Shown: positions 18,327 to 28,301, counted from the first letter of the stretch. The stretch is 64,000 bases of DNA from Bifidobacterium asteroides (GCF_003202755.1 NZ_QGLK01000005.1:186001-250000); one strand, 5' to 3'. The notes: generated by a model from the letters alone, not told the origin. Translations and numbers: made by a program.

Positions 18327-20530
18327 AGAGTTACCTCAGCATTAGCGCTATCTGGATCGCCCCAGTATAAAGAGGCTTCCAAGCGAATCAATCCATGAGG
18401 GGCATCAACTTTGCGTGTATGCGCATTCCAACGACCCAACGCAGTATAGTCAGTATCAACCAAGATCGTCTTGCCCGCATGAGCAGGTACTTGCACAGTC
18501 GAGAAGCCCAAAAGTTCACGCTCATCTGCACGGTCACCCTCGGTCTGACTACCGTAAATCTGGACAACACACCAGCCATCCCGGTCGCCGGTATTTTCCA
18601 CTTCAACTTCGACGCATCCCGTCCCTGCAACCGTGTCAGCCGAACGGCTCGTGATTCTTGCTACCTGCCATGTTGTGTACGAGAGCCCATATCCCAAGGG
18701 GAACAATGCTTTCGACCCTTTATGCTGAATGAGACGCTGCCCATAGTAACGGTCATAGGTAATCTCTGTGGCATCAATATTCAAATCAGGCAAGTCATCT
18801 TCAGACGCCGGAATCGGATAGGGAAGGTGTCCTGAAGGATTCGCTTTACCAGTGATGATGTCTGCAATTCCGTGCCCGCCTTCCATACCGGAATACCACC
18901 CAAGCAGCAGACAAGGAATCTGATCCACCCAGTCCTCCATGAGTACAGCACCAGCGCTGACAACGACCACAACGGTCCTCGGGTTATACCTTGAAACCTG
19001 AGCTATAAGATTTACATCATCCTTATGAAGATGCAGATCACGTCTATCACCACCAGTGGTTCCAGTGCCAACGACACTGGCTCCGCTACCCATAGCTTTA
19101 AGAACCTCATCACGAATTTTTTCTTCATTCTCATCATGAGGCTCCGGATATAATGCCAACAAATCATCGCGGTCGGCTATAGAACCATCCACGAATTCCC
19201 CCTCATCGGCAGCAGTGTATCCCACCACAACCACTGCAGCATCTGCACCTGCTGCACAGGCAGCAACATCCTCATCAGAACCGCCAGAAAGGTAATCAAT
19301 TTTCTCCTTGCCATAGGCGTCCTGCAGCCCCTGCAGGACTGTCACCACATAGGGTGCATGCACATCGGAAGAACCATGGTCTCCAGTGTTGGCGATATCT
19401 GCGAGTCTGCCAAAGACGGCGATCTTCCTCGTCTTTTGCGGAAGGAGCGGCAGAACCGTTTCACCTTCTACCTGATCGTTTTTCAAGAGAACGACAGCTC
19501 TGTCTTCAACCTCGCGAGCCAGCTGTGTGTGTGGATCGGAGGCAAGGGTATTCTTAGGCTCATCACTCCAGCGCTGAGCATAGAATCTGAGCTGATTTTC
19601 CAATATGCGTACCCCTGAACGCCGGATATCGCCCCAAGAGAGCCTCCCCTCTCTCAAGGCCTGTTGCACTTTTTCATGTCGCTGCTGGGAGAAAGGTTCT
19701 TCTATATCAAGACCATGGGTGATTGACGCAATCGGATCGCGTAATCCCCAAATGAAATCCGAAACAGTCAGTCCTTTAAAGTTCCACTCGTCCCGAAGAA
19801 CTTGGATTAGGTTGTAGCGGTTTTGGCCTCCCCATTCTCCATTTATGGAATTGTAGGAGCTCATGACCGCATAGATGCCATGTTGGGCAACATATTTGAA
19901 ATGAGGTAGATACACTTCGTTGAAAGTCGCTTCGTCAACACTGACATCAACGCTGAAGCGCGCATTCTCCATTGAATTGCATGCAAAATGCTTCATGCAG
20001 GCCATAGCATTATGCTGTACACCCTTGGCCAGAGCGGCCCCCATTCTGCCGAGAATGATTGGTTGATCGGAATAGGTCTCTTGCGCCCTACCCCATGCCG
20101 GATGCCTTGGGAGGTTGATACAGACTCCACCGTAAAAGTTGCCGCCTTCTTCACGAACTTCCTCGCCGATCGCTACCCCCACCCGTTCCTCAAGAGCCAC
20201 ATCCCAAGTGGCACCACGTGCCATAGATACGGGAAAGGCTGTGCCCTCCCCACGGACACAGCCGCGCGGACCATCTATGAAGCGGATGCCTGGAATGCCT
20301 AATCGGTCATTTTGCCCGTGTACGTAAGGGCGGTAGTTATACCCATCCTTGATAAAACTGAGCATCCCTGGCCAGAATGGGGTATCCCCATCCAGCAGAT
20401 CAAGACTCTCTTCCTCAGTCAGCTGAGCATAAAGCTTCTTTGCCTCATGTTCCGAATCAGCACCATCCTTGATACGCTCTACCGCTAATTCGAACGGTGT
20501 TTTCCTTGCAGTTTCGTCTTTCGTCTGCAT
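18323..20530 (-). CDS. Glycoside hydrolase family 3, probable beta-glucosidase
   Basis: 735 residues. The N-terminal barrel has FIDGPRGCVRG, the substrate-side KHFACNSMENAR, and TVSDFIWG whose Asp258 is the expected nucleophile. The middle alpha/beta sandwich has VVVGYTAADEGE, and the C-terminal fibronectin-like domain has the FPLGYGLSYT motif. The order matches GH3 beta-glucosidases of the BglB type with a C-terminal FnIII domain. No signal peptide, so cytoplasmic. Start chosen at ATG 20530, 5 bases after GAGG; a second ATG at 20533 is too close to it. The hydrolysed sugar (gluco-, xylo- or plant-aglycone glycosides) cannot be told. First gene of a pair with the MFS transporter and downstream of a TetR gene. 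Confidence 0.92.
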   Translation of the reverse strand: MQTKDETARKTPFELAVERIKDGADSEHEAKKLYAQLTEEESLDLLDGDTPFWPGMLSFIKDGYNYRPYVHGQNDRLGIPGIRFIDGPRGCVRGEGTAFPVSMARGATWDVALEERVGVAIGEEVREEGGNFYGGVCINLPRHPAWGRAQETYSDQPIILGRMGAALAKGVQHNAMACMKHFACNSMENARFSVDVSVDEATFNEVYLPHFKYVAQHGIYAVMSSYNSINGEWGGQNRYNLIQVLRDEWNFKGLTVSDFIWGLRDPIASITHGLDIEEPFSQQRHEKVQQALREGRLSWGDIRRSGVRILENQLRFYAQRWSDEPKNTLASDPHTQLAREVEDRAVVLLKNDQVEGETVLPLLPQKTRKIAVFGRLADIANTGDHGSSDVHAPYVVTVLQGLQDAYGKEKIDYLSGGSDEDVAACAAGADAAVVVVGYTAADEGEFVDGSIADRDDLLALYPEPHDENEEKIRDEVLKAMGSGASVVGTGTTGGDRRDLHLHKDDVNLIAQVSRYNPRTVVVVVSAGAVLMEDWVDQIPCLLLGWYSGMEGGHGIADIITGKANPSGHLPYPIPASEDDLPDLNIDATEITYDRYYGQRLIQHKGSKALFPLGYGLSYTTWQVARITSRSADTVAGTGCVEVEVENTGDRDGWCVVQIYGSQTEGDRADERELLGFSTVQVPAHAGKTILVDTDYTALGRWNAHTRKVDAPHGLIRLEASLYWGDPDSANAEVTL

Positions 20531-20573
20531 CATGACCTCGTCTTCGAAATCGTAATTTTGTGATTGCCTATCA

Positions 20574-20589
20574 TTAACTATGTAGTTAA
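20574..20589. promoter_or_regulatory. Candidate operator for the upstream TetR regulator
   Basis: Perfect palindrome TTAACTATGTAGTTAA (7-base arms, 2-base centre), 44 bases before the GH3 start. A second, weaker dyad ATCA-N5-TGAT follows at 20601-20613. The position in the promoter region and the size fit a TetR dimer site; binding is inferred. Confidence 0.5.
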
Positions 20590-20633
20590 CAATAAGTGCT
20601 ATCAATATATGATTGTCAGTGTTGTTTGTCAAA

Positions 20634-20646
20634 TCAACTAATTATA
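20634..20646. repeat. 13-base direct repeat, copy 1
   Basis: TCAACTAATTATA, identical to 21444-21456. The two copies bracket the TetR gene: this one lies in the GH3 promoter region, the other upstream of tetR. It may be a shared regulatory element or a scar of insertion. Confidence 0.5.
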
Positions 20647-20710
20647 TAAGTGATATCAGCTTCGAAGCCTTCGCGGCTTCTAACTTCTTGTAGCAATGAT
20701 CAGTTTGTTC

Positions 20711-21391
20711 TCATGCGAAGCGTTCTCTAAACGCTTTCCAGGATTCCACCAGATCGAAATGTCCCAAATCCCTCAACCAGCGTATCTGCATCCCATCCAT
20801 TTCAGAAAGAACGAGTTGGGCTATGCGAGCTGGGTCATCGTACCCATCATGCTTTGCTGCCCTAGCAAAAAGACTGGTAGCCCATCGTTCTCGATTCTGG
20901 AAGTAGGCATAGGCTGGATGCTCCGAGTTGAGCGACTCCCCCTGCATGATGGTGTACAGACGTACTATCTCAGGCTGCTTCGAGTTCTTCTGCACAGCAG
21001 CCAAGCAGAGATCCCATAGTCCGAATTCTGTAGGATCGGCCCATAGCCGATCCAACCCAACGTGTAACTCCGATGCCATATTGTGCAGGTCAATATCGTC
21101 CCTGCGCGATAGTACGGCTACCAGTAGTTTTTCCTTGTTTTTGAAGTGATAAAGAATGGCAGGCTCAGTCAGATTGCAGGCTTCGGCTACTTGACGCACT
21201 GTAAAGCCCCAGAAGCCATTCTTTCCTATGATGTGTGTTGCAGCGTCAAGTATTTGTTCCTTGCGTTCCTCGACAGTAAAGCTTGCTTTCTTTGAGCTTT
21301 CACTATATTGATAATCACTCGGAAGAGGCACTCCAGTGCTGCTTGTTTTTGAATCCGCGCCCACGAGATTATCTACTCCCCCTACTGTCAA
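20711..21391 (-). CDS. TetR-family transcriptional regulator
   Basis: Up to 226 residues. The TetR N-terminal domain spans about residues 40-90: ILDAATHIIGKNGFWGFTVRQVAEACNLTEPAILYHFKNKEKLL shortened here to its key parts, helix 2-3 FTVRQVAEACNLTEP and the YHFKNKE end of the recognition helix. The C-terminal ligand domain has no specific signature. The start is uncertain: TTG 21391 opens the frame, while GTG 21364 has AGGGGGAG 12 bases upstream. The first 35 residues are low in similarity, favouring a shorter protein. It precedes the GH3-MFS pair in the same direction, with 180 bases holding the candidate operator, so it probably represses that pair and responds to a glycoside or aglycone. 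Confidence 0.85.
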   Translation of the reverse strand: MTVGGVDNLVGADSKTSSTGVPLPSDYQYSESSKKASFTVEERKEQILDAATHIIGKNGFWGFTVRQVAEACNLTEPAILYHFKNKEKLLVAVLSRRDDIDLHNMASELHVGLDRLWADPTEFGLWDLCLAAVQKNSKQPEIVRLYTIMQGESLNSEHPAYAYFQNRERWATSLFARAAKHDGYDDPARIAQLVLSEMDGMQIRWLRDLGHFDLVESWKAFRERFA

Positions 21392-21410
21392 TTCACTTTA
21401 TCGCCATTAT

Positions 21411-21442
21411 AGAAAAGGCGAGAAGCAATCGCGCTTCTCGCC
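21411..21442 (-). terminator. Rho-independent terminator after rplA
   Basis: On the minus strand a perfect 10-base stem GGCGAGAAGC / GCTTCTCGCC with a 6-base loop is followed by TTTTCT. It lies 25 bases after the rplA stop and separates the ribosomal genes from tetR. TATAAT on the minus strand (21406-21411) directly below it may be the -10 box of tetR. Confidence 0.88.
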
Positions 21443-21443
21443 C

Positions 21444-21456
21444 TCAACTAATTATA
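21444..21456. repeat. 13-base direct repeat, copy 2
   Basis: TCAACTAATTATA, identical to 20634-20646. It sits between the rplA stop and its terminator, about 55 bases upstream of the longest tetR start. Confidence 0.5.
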
Positions 21457-21466
21457 CGGAAGAAAT

Positions 21467-22156
21467 TCAGAGCACCGCGATGTCCAGAGGAACGCCCGGG
21501 CCCATGGTGGTGGTGACGGTGGCCTTGGTGATGTAGCGGCCCTTGACCGTGGCCGGCTTCAGACGCTTGATCTCCTCGTCAACCGCGTGGAAGTTCTCCT
21601 CCAGAGCCTGCTGTTCGAAGGAGACCTTGCCCACAGGGAAGCTCAGGTTGCCGTTCTTGTCCACACGGAACTCGATACGTCCAGCCTTGATCTCGGTGAC
21701 CGCCTTGGCCACATCCATGGTCACGGTGCCGGTCTTGGGGTTGGGCATGAGGCCACGGGGACCCAGCACGCGGCCCAGACGGCCAACCTTGCCCATCATA
21801 TCGGGGGTGGCCACCACGGCATCGAAGTCCAGGTAGCCGCCGGCGACCTTGGTCACCAGCTCGTCGTCGCCCACCTCGTCGGCTCCGGCCTCGGCGGCTG
21901 CAGTCGCCTGAGGGCCACGGGCGAAGACCAGGACGCGCACGGTCTTGCCGGTGCCGTTGGGCAGGCTGACAGTGCCGCGGACCAGCTGGTCGGCCTTGCG
22001 GGGATCCACGTTCAGGCGGTAGACGGCCTCCACGGTCTCGTCAAACCCGCGCTTGGGCATGCTCTTGAGCAGGGCGATGCCCTCCTCGGGGGTGTACAGG
22101 TTGGTGCGATCGACCTTCTCGGCCGCCTCGCGATACTTCTTGGAACGCTTGGTCAT
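21467..22156 (-). CDS. rplA: 50S ribosomal protein L1
   Basis: 229 residues, full length for L1. It begins [17 protein letters not shown] and has the family signature in the middle: [20 protein letters not shown] followed by NPKTGTVT. It binds 23S rRNA at the mobile L1 stalk and in many bacteria represses its own mRNA together with L11. It lies 64 bases after rplK, the usual L11-L1 operon, and is closed by the strong hairpin at 21411-21442. Confidence 0.98.
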   Translation of the reverse strand: MTKRSKKYREAAEKVDRTNLYTPEEGIALLKSMPKRGFDETVEAVYRLNVDPRKADQLVRGTVSLPNGTGKTVRVLVFARGPQATAAAEAGADEVGDDELVTKVAGGYLDFDAVVATPDMMGKVGRLGRVLGPRGLMPNPKTGTVTMDVAKAVTEIKAGRIEFRVDKNGNLSFPVGKVSFEQQALEENFHAVDEEIKRLKPATVKGRYITKATVTTTMGPGVPLDIAVL

Positions 22157-22220
22157 CTGCTTCTCCTATCAGCAGTCGCGGTGCGGGCAAGCGTATGCCC
22201 TACCGCTCACAACAAAAATT

Positions 22221-22652
22221 TCAGTCGGTGACGGTGATGCCCATGGAACGGGCGGTGCCTTCGATGATCTTCATCCCGGCCTCGACGTCACGGGCCGACA
22301 GATCCTCCATCTTGGTCTGGGCGATCTCGCGGACCTGGGCCTTGGTGACGGATCCCACCTTGGTGGTCAGCGGGTTGCCGGCACCTTTGGAGACGCCGGC
22401 CGCCTTGCGCAGCAAGTCGGCTGCCGGCGGGGTCTTGGTGATGAATGTGAAGGAACGATCCTCGTAGACAGTGATGATGCAGGGAATGACCTGGCCCATC
22501 TTGTCCTTGGTGGCATCGTTGTACTGCTTGCAGAAGTCCATGATGTTCACGCCATGGGAACCCAGTGCGGGGCCCAGCGGGGGCGCGGGGTTGGCCTTGC
22601 CGGCCTCTATCTGCACCTTGATCAGCGCGGTGACTTTCTTCTTTGCAGCCAT
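22221..22652 (-). CDS. rplK: 50S ribosomal protein L11
   Basis: 143 residues from ATG 22652 ([20 protein letters not shown]). The [20 protein letters not shown] proline-rich N-terminal domain and the C-terminal rRNA-binding part ending ARSMGITV are both present. L11 forms the base of the GTPase-associated centre. The open frame extends upstream to 22748, but the extension is not L11-like. First gene of the rplK-rplA pair; the 138-base gap from nusG may hold a promoter. Confidence 0.98.
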   Translation of the reverse strand: MAAKKKVTALIKVQIEAGKANPAPPLGPALGSHGVNIMDFCKQYNDATKDKMGQVIPCIITVYEDRSFTFITKTPPAADLLRKAAGVSKGAGNPLTTKVGSVTKAQVREIAQTKMEDLSARDVEAGMKIIEGTARSMGITVTD

Positions 22653-22790
22653 ATGCTGGTTCTTCTTTCTACGAAGCGGTGATGTCGGAGACCATAGGTC
22701 CCCTCCCGCAACCTGTTCTTTCCAAATGCGCTCCACAGGGGAGCACAAGCTTGACGATTATCGCATCGACCGGGGACCGGCCGACGGCGC

Positions 22791-23606
22791 TCAAACGATC
22801 TTTTCGACCTGGTCGAAGCCCAGTTCCACGGGGGTGTCCCTGCCGAAGATGGAGACCAGAACGGTCAGCTTCTGCGTGGTGGGCTCCACATCGGAGACCA
22901 CGGCAGCCATGGTGGCGAAAGGTCCTTCGGTGACGGTGACCTGATCGCCGACGGCGTAGGAGACCTCCACGGTGCGCTTCTTGGCGGCCTCGGGTTTGTC
23001 ACCAGCGGCCTTCAGGGCTTCGGAAGCGATCATGGGGGCCATCATCTGGACGACCTCCTTGCGGGTCAGCGGAGCCGGCTCCTTGCTGGGACCGACGAAC
23101 CCGGTGACGCCCTCGGTGTCGCGGATGATGCGGCGGGCGTTCTCATCTGGCCACATGCGAATCAGCACATAGCCGGGCACACGCACGCGGGTGACGACCT
23201 TCTTACCCTTGTCGGTGTGCTTTTCGACCTCCTCCATGGGAATCTCCACCTGGAAGACCTTGTCCTCCAAGCCGAAGGAAGCCACGCGGGACTCCACGTT
23301 GGCCTTGACGCGCTTCTCGTAGCCGGAGTAAGTGTGCAGAACGTACCACTTACCCTCGAGTGTGCGCAGCTTCTTGGAGAACTCGTCCACGGCACGCTGA
23401 CCCGGATCCTCCTGGTCGGTCTGGTCGTCAGAATCGGAAGAATCGACCTGGGTGTCCTCGGCCTGCTCAGCCTGCTCCGGAGAGGTTCCGAGCTGCTGAT
23501 CCTGGACCTGGGCATCCTCCTGCGCGGGGGCGTCGACGGATGCCGACGGGACCGACTCAGTTGCCTGATCGGGGTCCAGTCCCTCTCTGGTCAGATCATC
23601 ACTCAT
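22791..23606 (-). CDS. nusG: Transcription elongation/termination factor NusG
   Basis: 271 residues. The first 80 are an acidic, Gln/Asp/Ser-rich extension typical of actinobacterial NusG. The NGN domain follows ([16 protein letters not shown], with PGYVLIRMW at about 140) and a C-terminal KOW domain ([15 protein letters not shown]). NusG binds RNA polymerase and couples it to Rho or the ribosome. It is preceded by secE (30-base gap), the standard secE-nusG arrangement. Confidence 0.97.
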   Translation of the reverse strand: MSDDLTREGLDPDQATESVPSASVDAPAQEDAQVQDQQLGTSPEQAEQAEDTQVDSSDSDDQTDQEDPGQRAVDEFSKKLRTLEGKWYVLHTYSGYEKRVKANVESRVASFGLEDKVFQVEIPMEEVEKHTDKGKKVVTRVRVPGYVLIRMWPDENARRIIRDTEGVTGFVGPSKEPAPLTRKEVVQMMAPMIASEALKAAGDKPEAAKKRTVEVSYAVGDQVTVTEGPFATMAAVVSDVEPTTQKLTVLVSIFGRDTPVELGFDQVEKIV

Positions 23607-23636
23607 GGATCACTCCACCTTCTACCTTGTCACGGC

Positions 23637-23867
23637 TCAGCCGAATATCAGGAGGGCTAGTTTGCCCAGCCCGAAGTCCATCGCAGTCACGAAGATCATC
23701 AGCAGCAACACAAAGATGAAGACGGCCACGGACCAGCCCACCAGTTCCTTGCCCGTGGGGGTCACAACCTTGCGGATCTCATCGATGACCTGCTTGATGA
23801 AAAGCCCGATACGCATGAAGAAGTTCGGCTTGGCTTCCTCAGCCCCATCCTTCTGTGCCATGGTCAT
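23637..23867 (-). CDS. secE: Preprotein translocase subunit SecE
   Basis: 76 residues with the single C-terminal membrane helix of short bacterial SecE. The signature RIGLFIKQVIDEIRKVVTPT precedes the span WSVAVFIFVLLLMIFVTAMD. It clamps SecY in the plasma membrane translocon. The ATG at 23867 lies just downstream of tRNA-Trp, as in many actinobacteria. Confidence 0.96.
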   Translation of the reverse strand: MTMAQKDGAEEAKPNFFMRIGLFIKQVIDEIRKVVTPTGKELVGWSVAVFIFVLLLMIFVTAMDFGLGKLALLIFG

Positions 23868-23905
23868 CCATCCTTCGTTTGTTCTGCATTATCTGCTGCA
23901 AGCCT

Positions 23906-23981
23906 TGGCAGGGAAGGCGGGACTCGAACCCACAACCTACGGTTTTGGAGACCGTTGCGCTACCAATTGCGCCACTTCCCT
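23906..23981 (-). tRNA. tRNA-Trp (anticodon CCA)
   Basis: 76 bases including an encoded 3' CCA. Acceptor AGGGAAG pairs with CTTCCCT; the anticodon loop reads CTCCAAA with CCA at 34-36; the T loop is GGTTCGAGTCC. It lies immediately upstream of secE. Confidence 0.96.
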
Positions 23982-24101
23982 ATCGGAACTTCCCACCAGC
24001 CTACTCGACAGGGAGGAAAAACCGCCAAATGGCAAGTCTAGCCTAAAGGATGGATTGCGTCCAACCGTGTTGCCACCATAGCATTTCGCTCAGGAGCCGG
24101 A

Positions 24102-25316
24102 TCAGGCGCTGATCCAGTCCCCAAGGCGCCGCATGCCCTCGGCCAGGTCGTCATCGGCCAGCGCATAGGAGAAGCGCAGGCAGCCGGGCGCGCCGAAGGC
24201 CTCGCCTGGCACGGCCGCCACCTGGATCTGCTCCAGAATGACCTCGGCCAGCTCACTCGAGGTAGCACAGACCGTACCTTGTGGACCCACTGGCCGATTC
24301 AGCAGACCGGACACATCGGCAAAGGCATAGAAGGCACCCAGGGGTTCAGGGCAGGTCACACCCTGCATGGCGTTCAGGGCATCCACGATGGCACGCCGAC
24401 GCAGGGCGAAGGCCGACCGCATGGCCTCCACGTCCTCCAAACCGCCGGTCAGGGCCGCCAGGGCCGCCTGCTGAGAGACGTTGGCCACGTTGGAAGTCAT
24501 ATGTCCCTGAAGCTTGGCAGCCGTCTTGGCCACCGGCAGGGGGGCAATCAGCCAGCCCACTCGCCAGCCAGTCATGGCATAGGTCTTGGCCACACCGTTG
24601 ACCACAATCAGCTGATCTCGCACCTGGGGCACCAGAGCGCCCGGATAAGGGGTGTGCGCCCCCTGGTAGGTCAAATGCTCGTAGATCTCGTCGCTGATCA
24701 CCCAGATCTGGTGCTCCACAGCCCAACGGCCCACGGCTGCCACCAGGTCGTCGTCCCAGACCGTCCCGGTTGGGTTGGCGGGCACGTTGAGAATGATGGC
24801 GCGCGTGCGCTCGGTCCGGGCCGCCTCCAGCTGCTCCAGGCTGGGGATATAGCCCTGGTCGGCTCCGCTGAGCACCGGGACCGGCCGGCCGCCAGCCAGC
24901 AGAACCATCTGTGGATAACTGGTCCAGTAGGGTGCGGGGATGATGACCTCATCGCCAGGATTCAACAGGATCTGGAAAGTCTCATAGACGGCCTGCTTGC
25001 CACCGTTGGTAACCACCACCTGATCCGGGTCGATCTGGTAACCCGAGTCGCGCAGGGTCTTGTCGGCGATGGCCTGCTTAAGTTGGGGCAGACCCGCCGT
25101 GGGCGTATAGCGGTGGTTGCGCGGATCCAGGCAGGCGCGGGCCGCCGCCTGCACGATGTGGTCAGGCGTGGGAAAGTTGGGTTCGCCGGCACCAAAGCTG
25201 ATCACATTCATGCCCTGGGCCTTCATGGCCTTGGCTTTCGAATCCACGGCCAGAGTGGCACTGGGGGCCACCGCATCTATGCGTCTGCTCAGGGTCTGCC
25301 ATTGCGCCATAGTCAT
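24102..25316 (-). CDS. aspC: PLP-dependent aminotransferase, probable aspartate aminotransferase
   Basis: 404 residues, class I/II fold. It has SFGAGEPNFPTPDHI near residue 40, the cofactor-side YEHLTYQG and the Schiff-base lysine in VNGVAKTYAMTGWRVGW; the C-terminal arginine for the substrate carboxylate is in GCLRFSYA. This is the subgroup Ib aspartate aminotransferase pattern, which exchanges aspartate/oxaloacetate with glutamate/2-oxoglutarate. A narrower or different amino acid specificity cannot be excluded. Two start codons lie close together (25316 and 25310), neither with a strong ribosome site. It follows proB by 37 bases and may be the last gene of an obgE-proB-aspC transcript. Confidence 0.9.
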   Translation of the reverse strand: MTMAQWQTLSRRIDAVAPSATLAVDSKAKAMKAQGMNVISFGAGEPNFPTPDHIVQAAARACLDPRNHRYTPTAGLPQLKQAIADKTLRDSGYQIDPDQVVVTNGGKQAVYETFQILLNPGDEVIIPAPYWTSYPQMVLLAGGRPVPVLSGADQGYIPSLEQLEAARTERTRAIILNVPANPTGTVWDDDLVAAVGRWAVEHQIWVISDEIYEHLTYQGAHTPYPGALVPQVRDQLIVVNGVAKTYAMTGWRVGWLIAPLPVAKTAAKLQGHMTSNVANVSQQAALAALTGGLEDVEAMRSAFALRRRAIVDALNAMQGVTCPEPLGAFYAFADVSGLLNRPVGPQGTVCATSSELAEVILEQIQVAAVPGEAFGAPGCLRFSYALADDDLAEGMRRLGDWISA

Positions 25317-25353
25317 GCTTTCATGCTACCGCCCGCCACCCCCAGGGCTGCGC

Positions 25354-26496
25354 TCAGACCAGGACCAGAGAGTCCCGATGCACCAGCGGGTGGGCATAGT
25401 GAGCGCCCAGTTGGCGGCGGAGCTCCTTGGAGGTCAGGCCCAGCATGTCCTGAGCCTCCTCGGAATCGTAGCCGGACAGGCCCTTCGCCACTTGGTTACC
25501 AGACTCATCATGGATCCAGACCGGATCCCCCGCCGAGAACTCACCCTGGACCGATCTGGCACCAGCTGCCAGCAGGCTGGCTCGACCACCGCGCAGAGCT
25601 TTGACGGCCCCCTGATCCACCAGATAACCGCCCCTGGGACGGGATGCGAACTTGATCCAGAGCCGGTGCGAGGAGCCCCGCGGACGGATGGGGGCGAAGA
25701 GGGTGCCCACCCGGTCGCCGGCCAGAGCAGGACCTGCAAGATCGGCGCGGGTCAAGACCACGGGCATGCCGGAGGCCGCAGCAATCCGCGCCGCCTCCAG
25801 CTTGGTGGACATACCCCCGGTCCCCAGCCCGGAAACAGACCCCTGGGCATCCACCTGGTCCATAATGGCCGCCACGTCCGGCACGAAGCCGATTCTGCGG
25901 GCCCCTGGCTGGGACGGAGGTTCGGTGTAGAGGGCATCCACATCGGTCAGCAAGACCAGGGCATCGGCGCTGACAATGTTTGCAATCAGGGCTGAAAGAT
26001 GGTCGTTGTCGCCGAAACGGATCTCGTTGCTGGCCAGTGCATCGTTCTCATTGACGATGGGGATGACCCCCAGATCCAACAGACGGCAGAGGGTGCGCCG
26101 GGCGTTGCGGTACTGGACAGCATGGGTTGTGTCACGAGCGGTGATCAGGATCTGGCCAACCCGTAGGCCATAACGGGCGAAGGCGGTCTCGTACTGAGCC
26201 ATGAGCAGACCCTGGCCCACTGAGGCCGTAGCCTGCTGGGTGGCCACGTCATCAGGGCGTTCGTTGAATCCCAGGGTGCCAAAACCAGCTGCGATGGCCC
26301 CGGAGGTGACGAGGACCAGGCGAGCGCCATTCACGGCAGCCGAGGCCAGGGCGCCCACCAGCGAACGCAGACGGCCAAGGTCCAAGTGCCCATGGGGATC
26401 GGTCAGGGAGCTGGATCCTACCTTGACCACCATGGTACGGGCCTGAGCCACCCGGGAGCGGATCTCAGCCTCATCAGATCCTTCCCGTTCGGTCAT
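25354..26496 (-). CDS. proB: Glutamate 5-kinase with PUA domain
   Basis: 380 residues. First step of proline synthesis: ATP-dependent phosphorylation of glutamate. The amino acid kinase domain opens with [15 protein letters not shown], has [17 protein letters not shown] and the glutamate loop [19 protein letters not shown]. The C-terminal 90 residues form a PUA domain ([19 protein letters not shown]). Its ATG overlaps the obgE stop (ATGA at 26493-26496). Neither proA nor proC is adjacent. Confidence 0.96.
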   Translation of the reverse strand: MTEREGSDEAEIRSRVAQARTMVVKVGSSSLTDPHGHLDLGRLRSLVGALASAAVNGARLVLVTSGAIAAGFGTLGFNERPDDVATQQATASVGQGLLMAQYETAFARYGLRVGQILITARDTTHAVQYRNARRTLCRLLDLGVIPIVNENDALASNEIRFGDNDHLSALIANIVSADALVLLTDVDALYTEPPSQPGARRIGFVPDVAAIMDQVDAQGSVSGLGTGGMSTKLEAARIAAASGMPVVLTRADLAGPALAGDRVGTLFAPIRPRGSSHRLWIKFASRPRGGYLVDQGAVKALRGGRASLLAAGARSVQGEFSAGDPVWIHDESGNQVAKGLSGYDSEEAQDMLGLTSKELRRQLGAHYAHPLVHRDSLVLV

Positions 26497-28172
26497 TGTC
26501 CAGCCTCCTCCGAACTGGCGGTGTCCGTATCCCCGTGCCCCAGCAGGCCCCGCCTGTCGTGGGGATCGTCGTCCACAGAGGGGTCTGCCCAGTGTCCCTG
26601 CCGCCGCTCCTGCTCCATGACCTGTCGCACCGCCTGCCGGGCATCCATCATCTGATGATACTGGCGGCGGCGTTCGCTGTTGGTGCGGCGACGGTTGAGC
26701 CCCTGGCTCTCCTCCAGGCGCAGGTCACGACCCCGAGCCACCTGGGGGGTGCCGTCCAGCATTTCGGCGCCGGCCGTCACACTCGGATCCCAGTCGAAGG
26801 CCACTGCATCGTCGCCAGGACCGATGCGGACCTCGTCCCCAGGTCTGGCTCCGGCTTTGCGCAGGGCATCTTCTACGCCCATCCGGGCCAGGCAGTCAGC
26901 CAGATAGCCCACGGCTTCTTCGTTGTCGAAGTTGGTCTGGCGAACCCAGCGCTCGGGCTTGGCTCCGCAGACCCTGAACCAGGTCTGTCCGGACCTGGTC
27001 TGATGCCGCTCAAGGGTGAAGTCCCCGGACTGGTCGCCGTTCCTGCGCCGCCGCTCCAGGGGGCGGATGACCACGCGTTCCTCCTGCCTGGCCTCTTCCT
27101 GCTGACGCAGCTGCCCGCGCAGGCGGTGCACCAGACCGGCCAAGTAGTAACCCAGTTCCTTAAGTCCCTGATGCGAGGCTGTGGAGACCACAAAGACCTT
27201 GAGACCCAGGGCCTCGAAGTCAGGCCTAACGAATTCGGCCAGTTCGCGGGCCTCCGGCAGGTCAGCCTTGTTGAGGATGATCACCCTGGGCCGCTCGGCC
27301 ATGGGGATGACTCCCAGCGGAAGCTCCAGGCGGTCGGCATAATGGGAAAGCTCCTCCTCCAGGGCCCGGTAGTCGCTCATGGGGTCCCGATCAGGCTCCA
27401 AGGTGGCGCAATCGATGACATGGGCGATAATCTCGGTGCGCTCGATATGCCGCAGAAACTCCAGCCCAAGACCCTTGCCCTGGGAGGCTCCTGGAATCAG
27501 CCCTGGCACATCGGCCATAGTAAAGCGGCTTTCCCCTGCCTGGACCACGCCCAGGTTGGGCACCAGGGTAGTGAATGGATAGTCGGCGATCTTGGGCCGG
27601 GCCGCGCTCATGGCCGCCACCAGGCTGGACTTGCCCGCGCTAGGGAAACCCACCAGGGCCACGTCGGCGATGGATTTGAGCTCCAGTACCAGGTCGCGCT
27701 CCTGCCCGGGGTCCCCGAGCAGTGCGAAGCCAGGAGCCCGCCTGGCCTTGGTGGCCAGGGAGCGGTTGCCCAGGCCGCCCACGCCGCCTTGAGCTGCAAC
27801 GAACCGGTCTCCCACGTGGGCCAGGTCGGCCAGTCGCTCACCAGGCTGCTTGCGCTCGCCTTGGCCCCCTTTGGCGGTGAAGACCACGGTGCCCACAGGC
27901 ACCGGCAAAATCAAATCCTGGCCACGGCTGCCGTCCTTGTCGCCGCCCAGACCCATGGTGCCTGATTCGGCCTGGCGGTGCGGCAGGAAGCGGTAGTCCA
28001 GCAGGCTGGTGGCGTTGGCATCGGCCTGAAGAATGACCGAACCGCCCTGGCCGCCGTCGCCTCCATCAGGCCCGGCCAGGGGCTTGTACTTCTCGCGGCG
28101 GATGGAGGACGCCCCATTGCCGCCGTCGCCACCCTTGACATGGACGGTGACCTGATCCACAAATGCGCTCAT
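26493..28172 (-). CDS. obgE: Obg-type GTPase CgtA/ObgE
   Basis: 559 residues, longer than E. coli ObgE (390) because of the C-terminal extension found in Gram-positives. The glycine-rich Obg fold spans 1-160 ([25 protein letters not shown]). The G domain has [10 protein letters not shown] (G1), DVPGLIPGA (G3) and NKAD (G4). An OCT domain follows at about 380-470. The last 90 residues are hydrophilic, rich in Arg/Gln/Asp. It is a ribosome-associated GTPase. It follows rplU-rpmA, the usual order, but a terminator at 28247-28279 separates them. Confidence 0.97.
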   Translation of the reverse strand: MSAFVDQVTVHVKGGDGGNGASSIRREKYKPLAGPDGGDGGQGGSVILQADANATSLLDYRFLPHRQAESGTMGLGGDKDGSRGQDLILPVPVGTVVFTAKGGQGERKQPGERLADLAHVGDRFVAAQGGVGGLGNRSLATKARRAPGFALLGDPGQERDLVLELKSIADVALVGFPSAGKSSLVAAMSAARPKIADYPFTTLVPNLGVVQAGESRFTMADVPGLIPGASQGKGLGLEFLRHIERTEIIAHVIDCATLEPDRDPMSDYRALEEELSHYADRLELPLGVIPMAERPRVIILNKADLPEARELAEFVRPDFEALGLKVFVVSTASHQGLKELGYYLAGLVHRLRGQLRQQEEARQEERVVIRPLERRRRNGDQSGDFTLERHQTRSGQTWFRVCGAKPERWVRQTNFDNEEAVGYLADCLARMGVEDALRKAGARPGDEVRIGPGDDAVAFDWDPSVTAGAEMLDGTPQVARGRDLRLEESQGLNRRRTNSERRRQYHQMMDARQAVRQVMEQERRQGHWADPSVDDDPHDRRGLLGHGDTDTASSEEAGQ

Positions 28173-28246
28173 AGGGGCCCATGGTACTCAATCCGGCCTG
28201 ACATGCGGCCCCTGAGAGCTGAATGCCCTGCATCTTCATACATATG

Positions 28247-28279
28247 CAAAAAGGCCACCCCCACGACAGGGATGGCCTT
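28247..28279 (-). terminator. Rho-independent terminator after rpmA
   Basis: On the minus strand AAGGCCA and TGGCCTT (28273-28279 with 28251-28257) pair around a 15-base apical region that can pair further (CCC/GGG), followed by TTTTTGC. It ends the rplU-rpmA transcript, 23 bases after the rpmA stop. Confidence 0.8.
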
Positions 28280-28301
28280 GGCTGATGCCGATAAAGGGCA
28301 A

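Noticed and set aside
26496-27965. Plus-strand frame opposite obgE
   Set aside because: Antisense shadow; the obgE frame has complete GTPase motifs.
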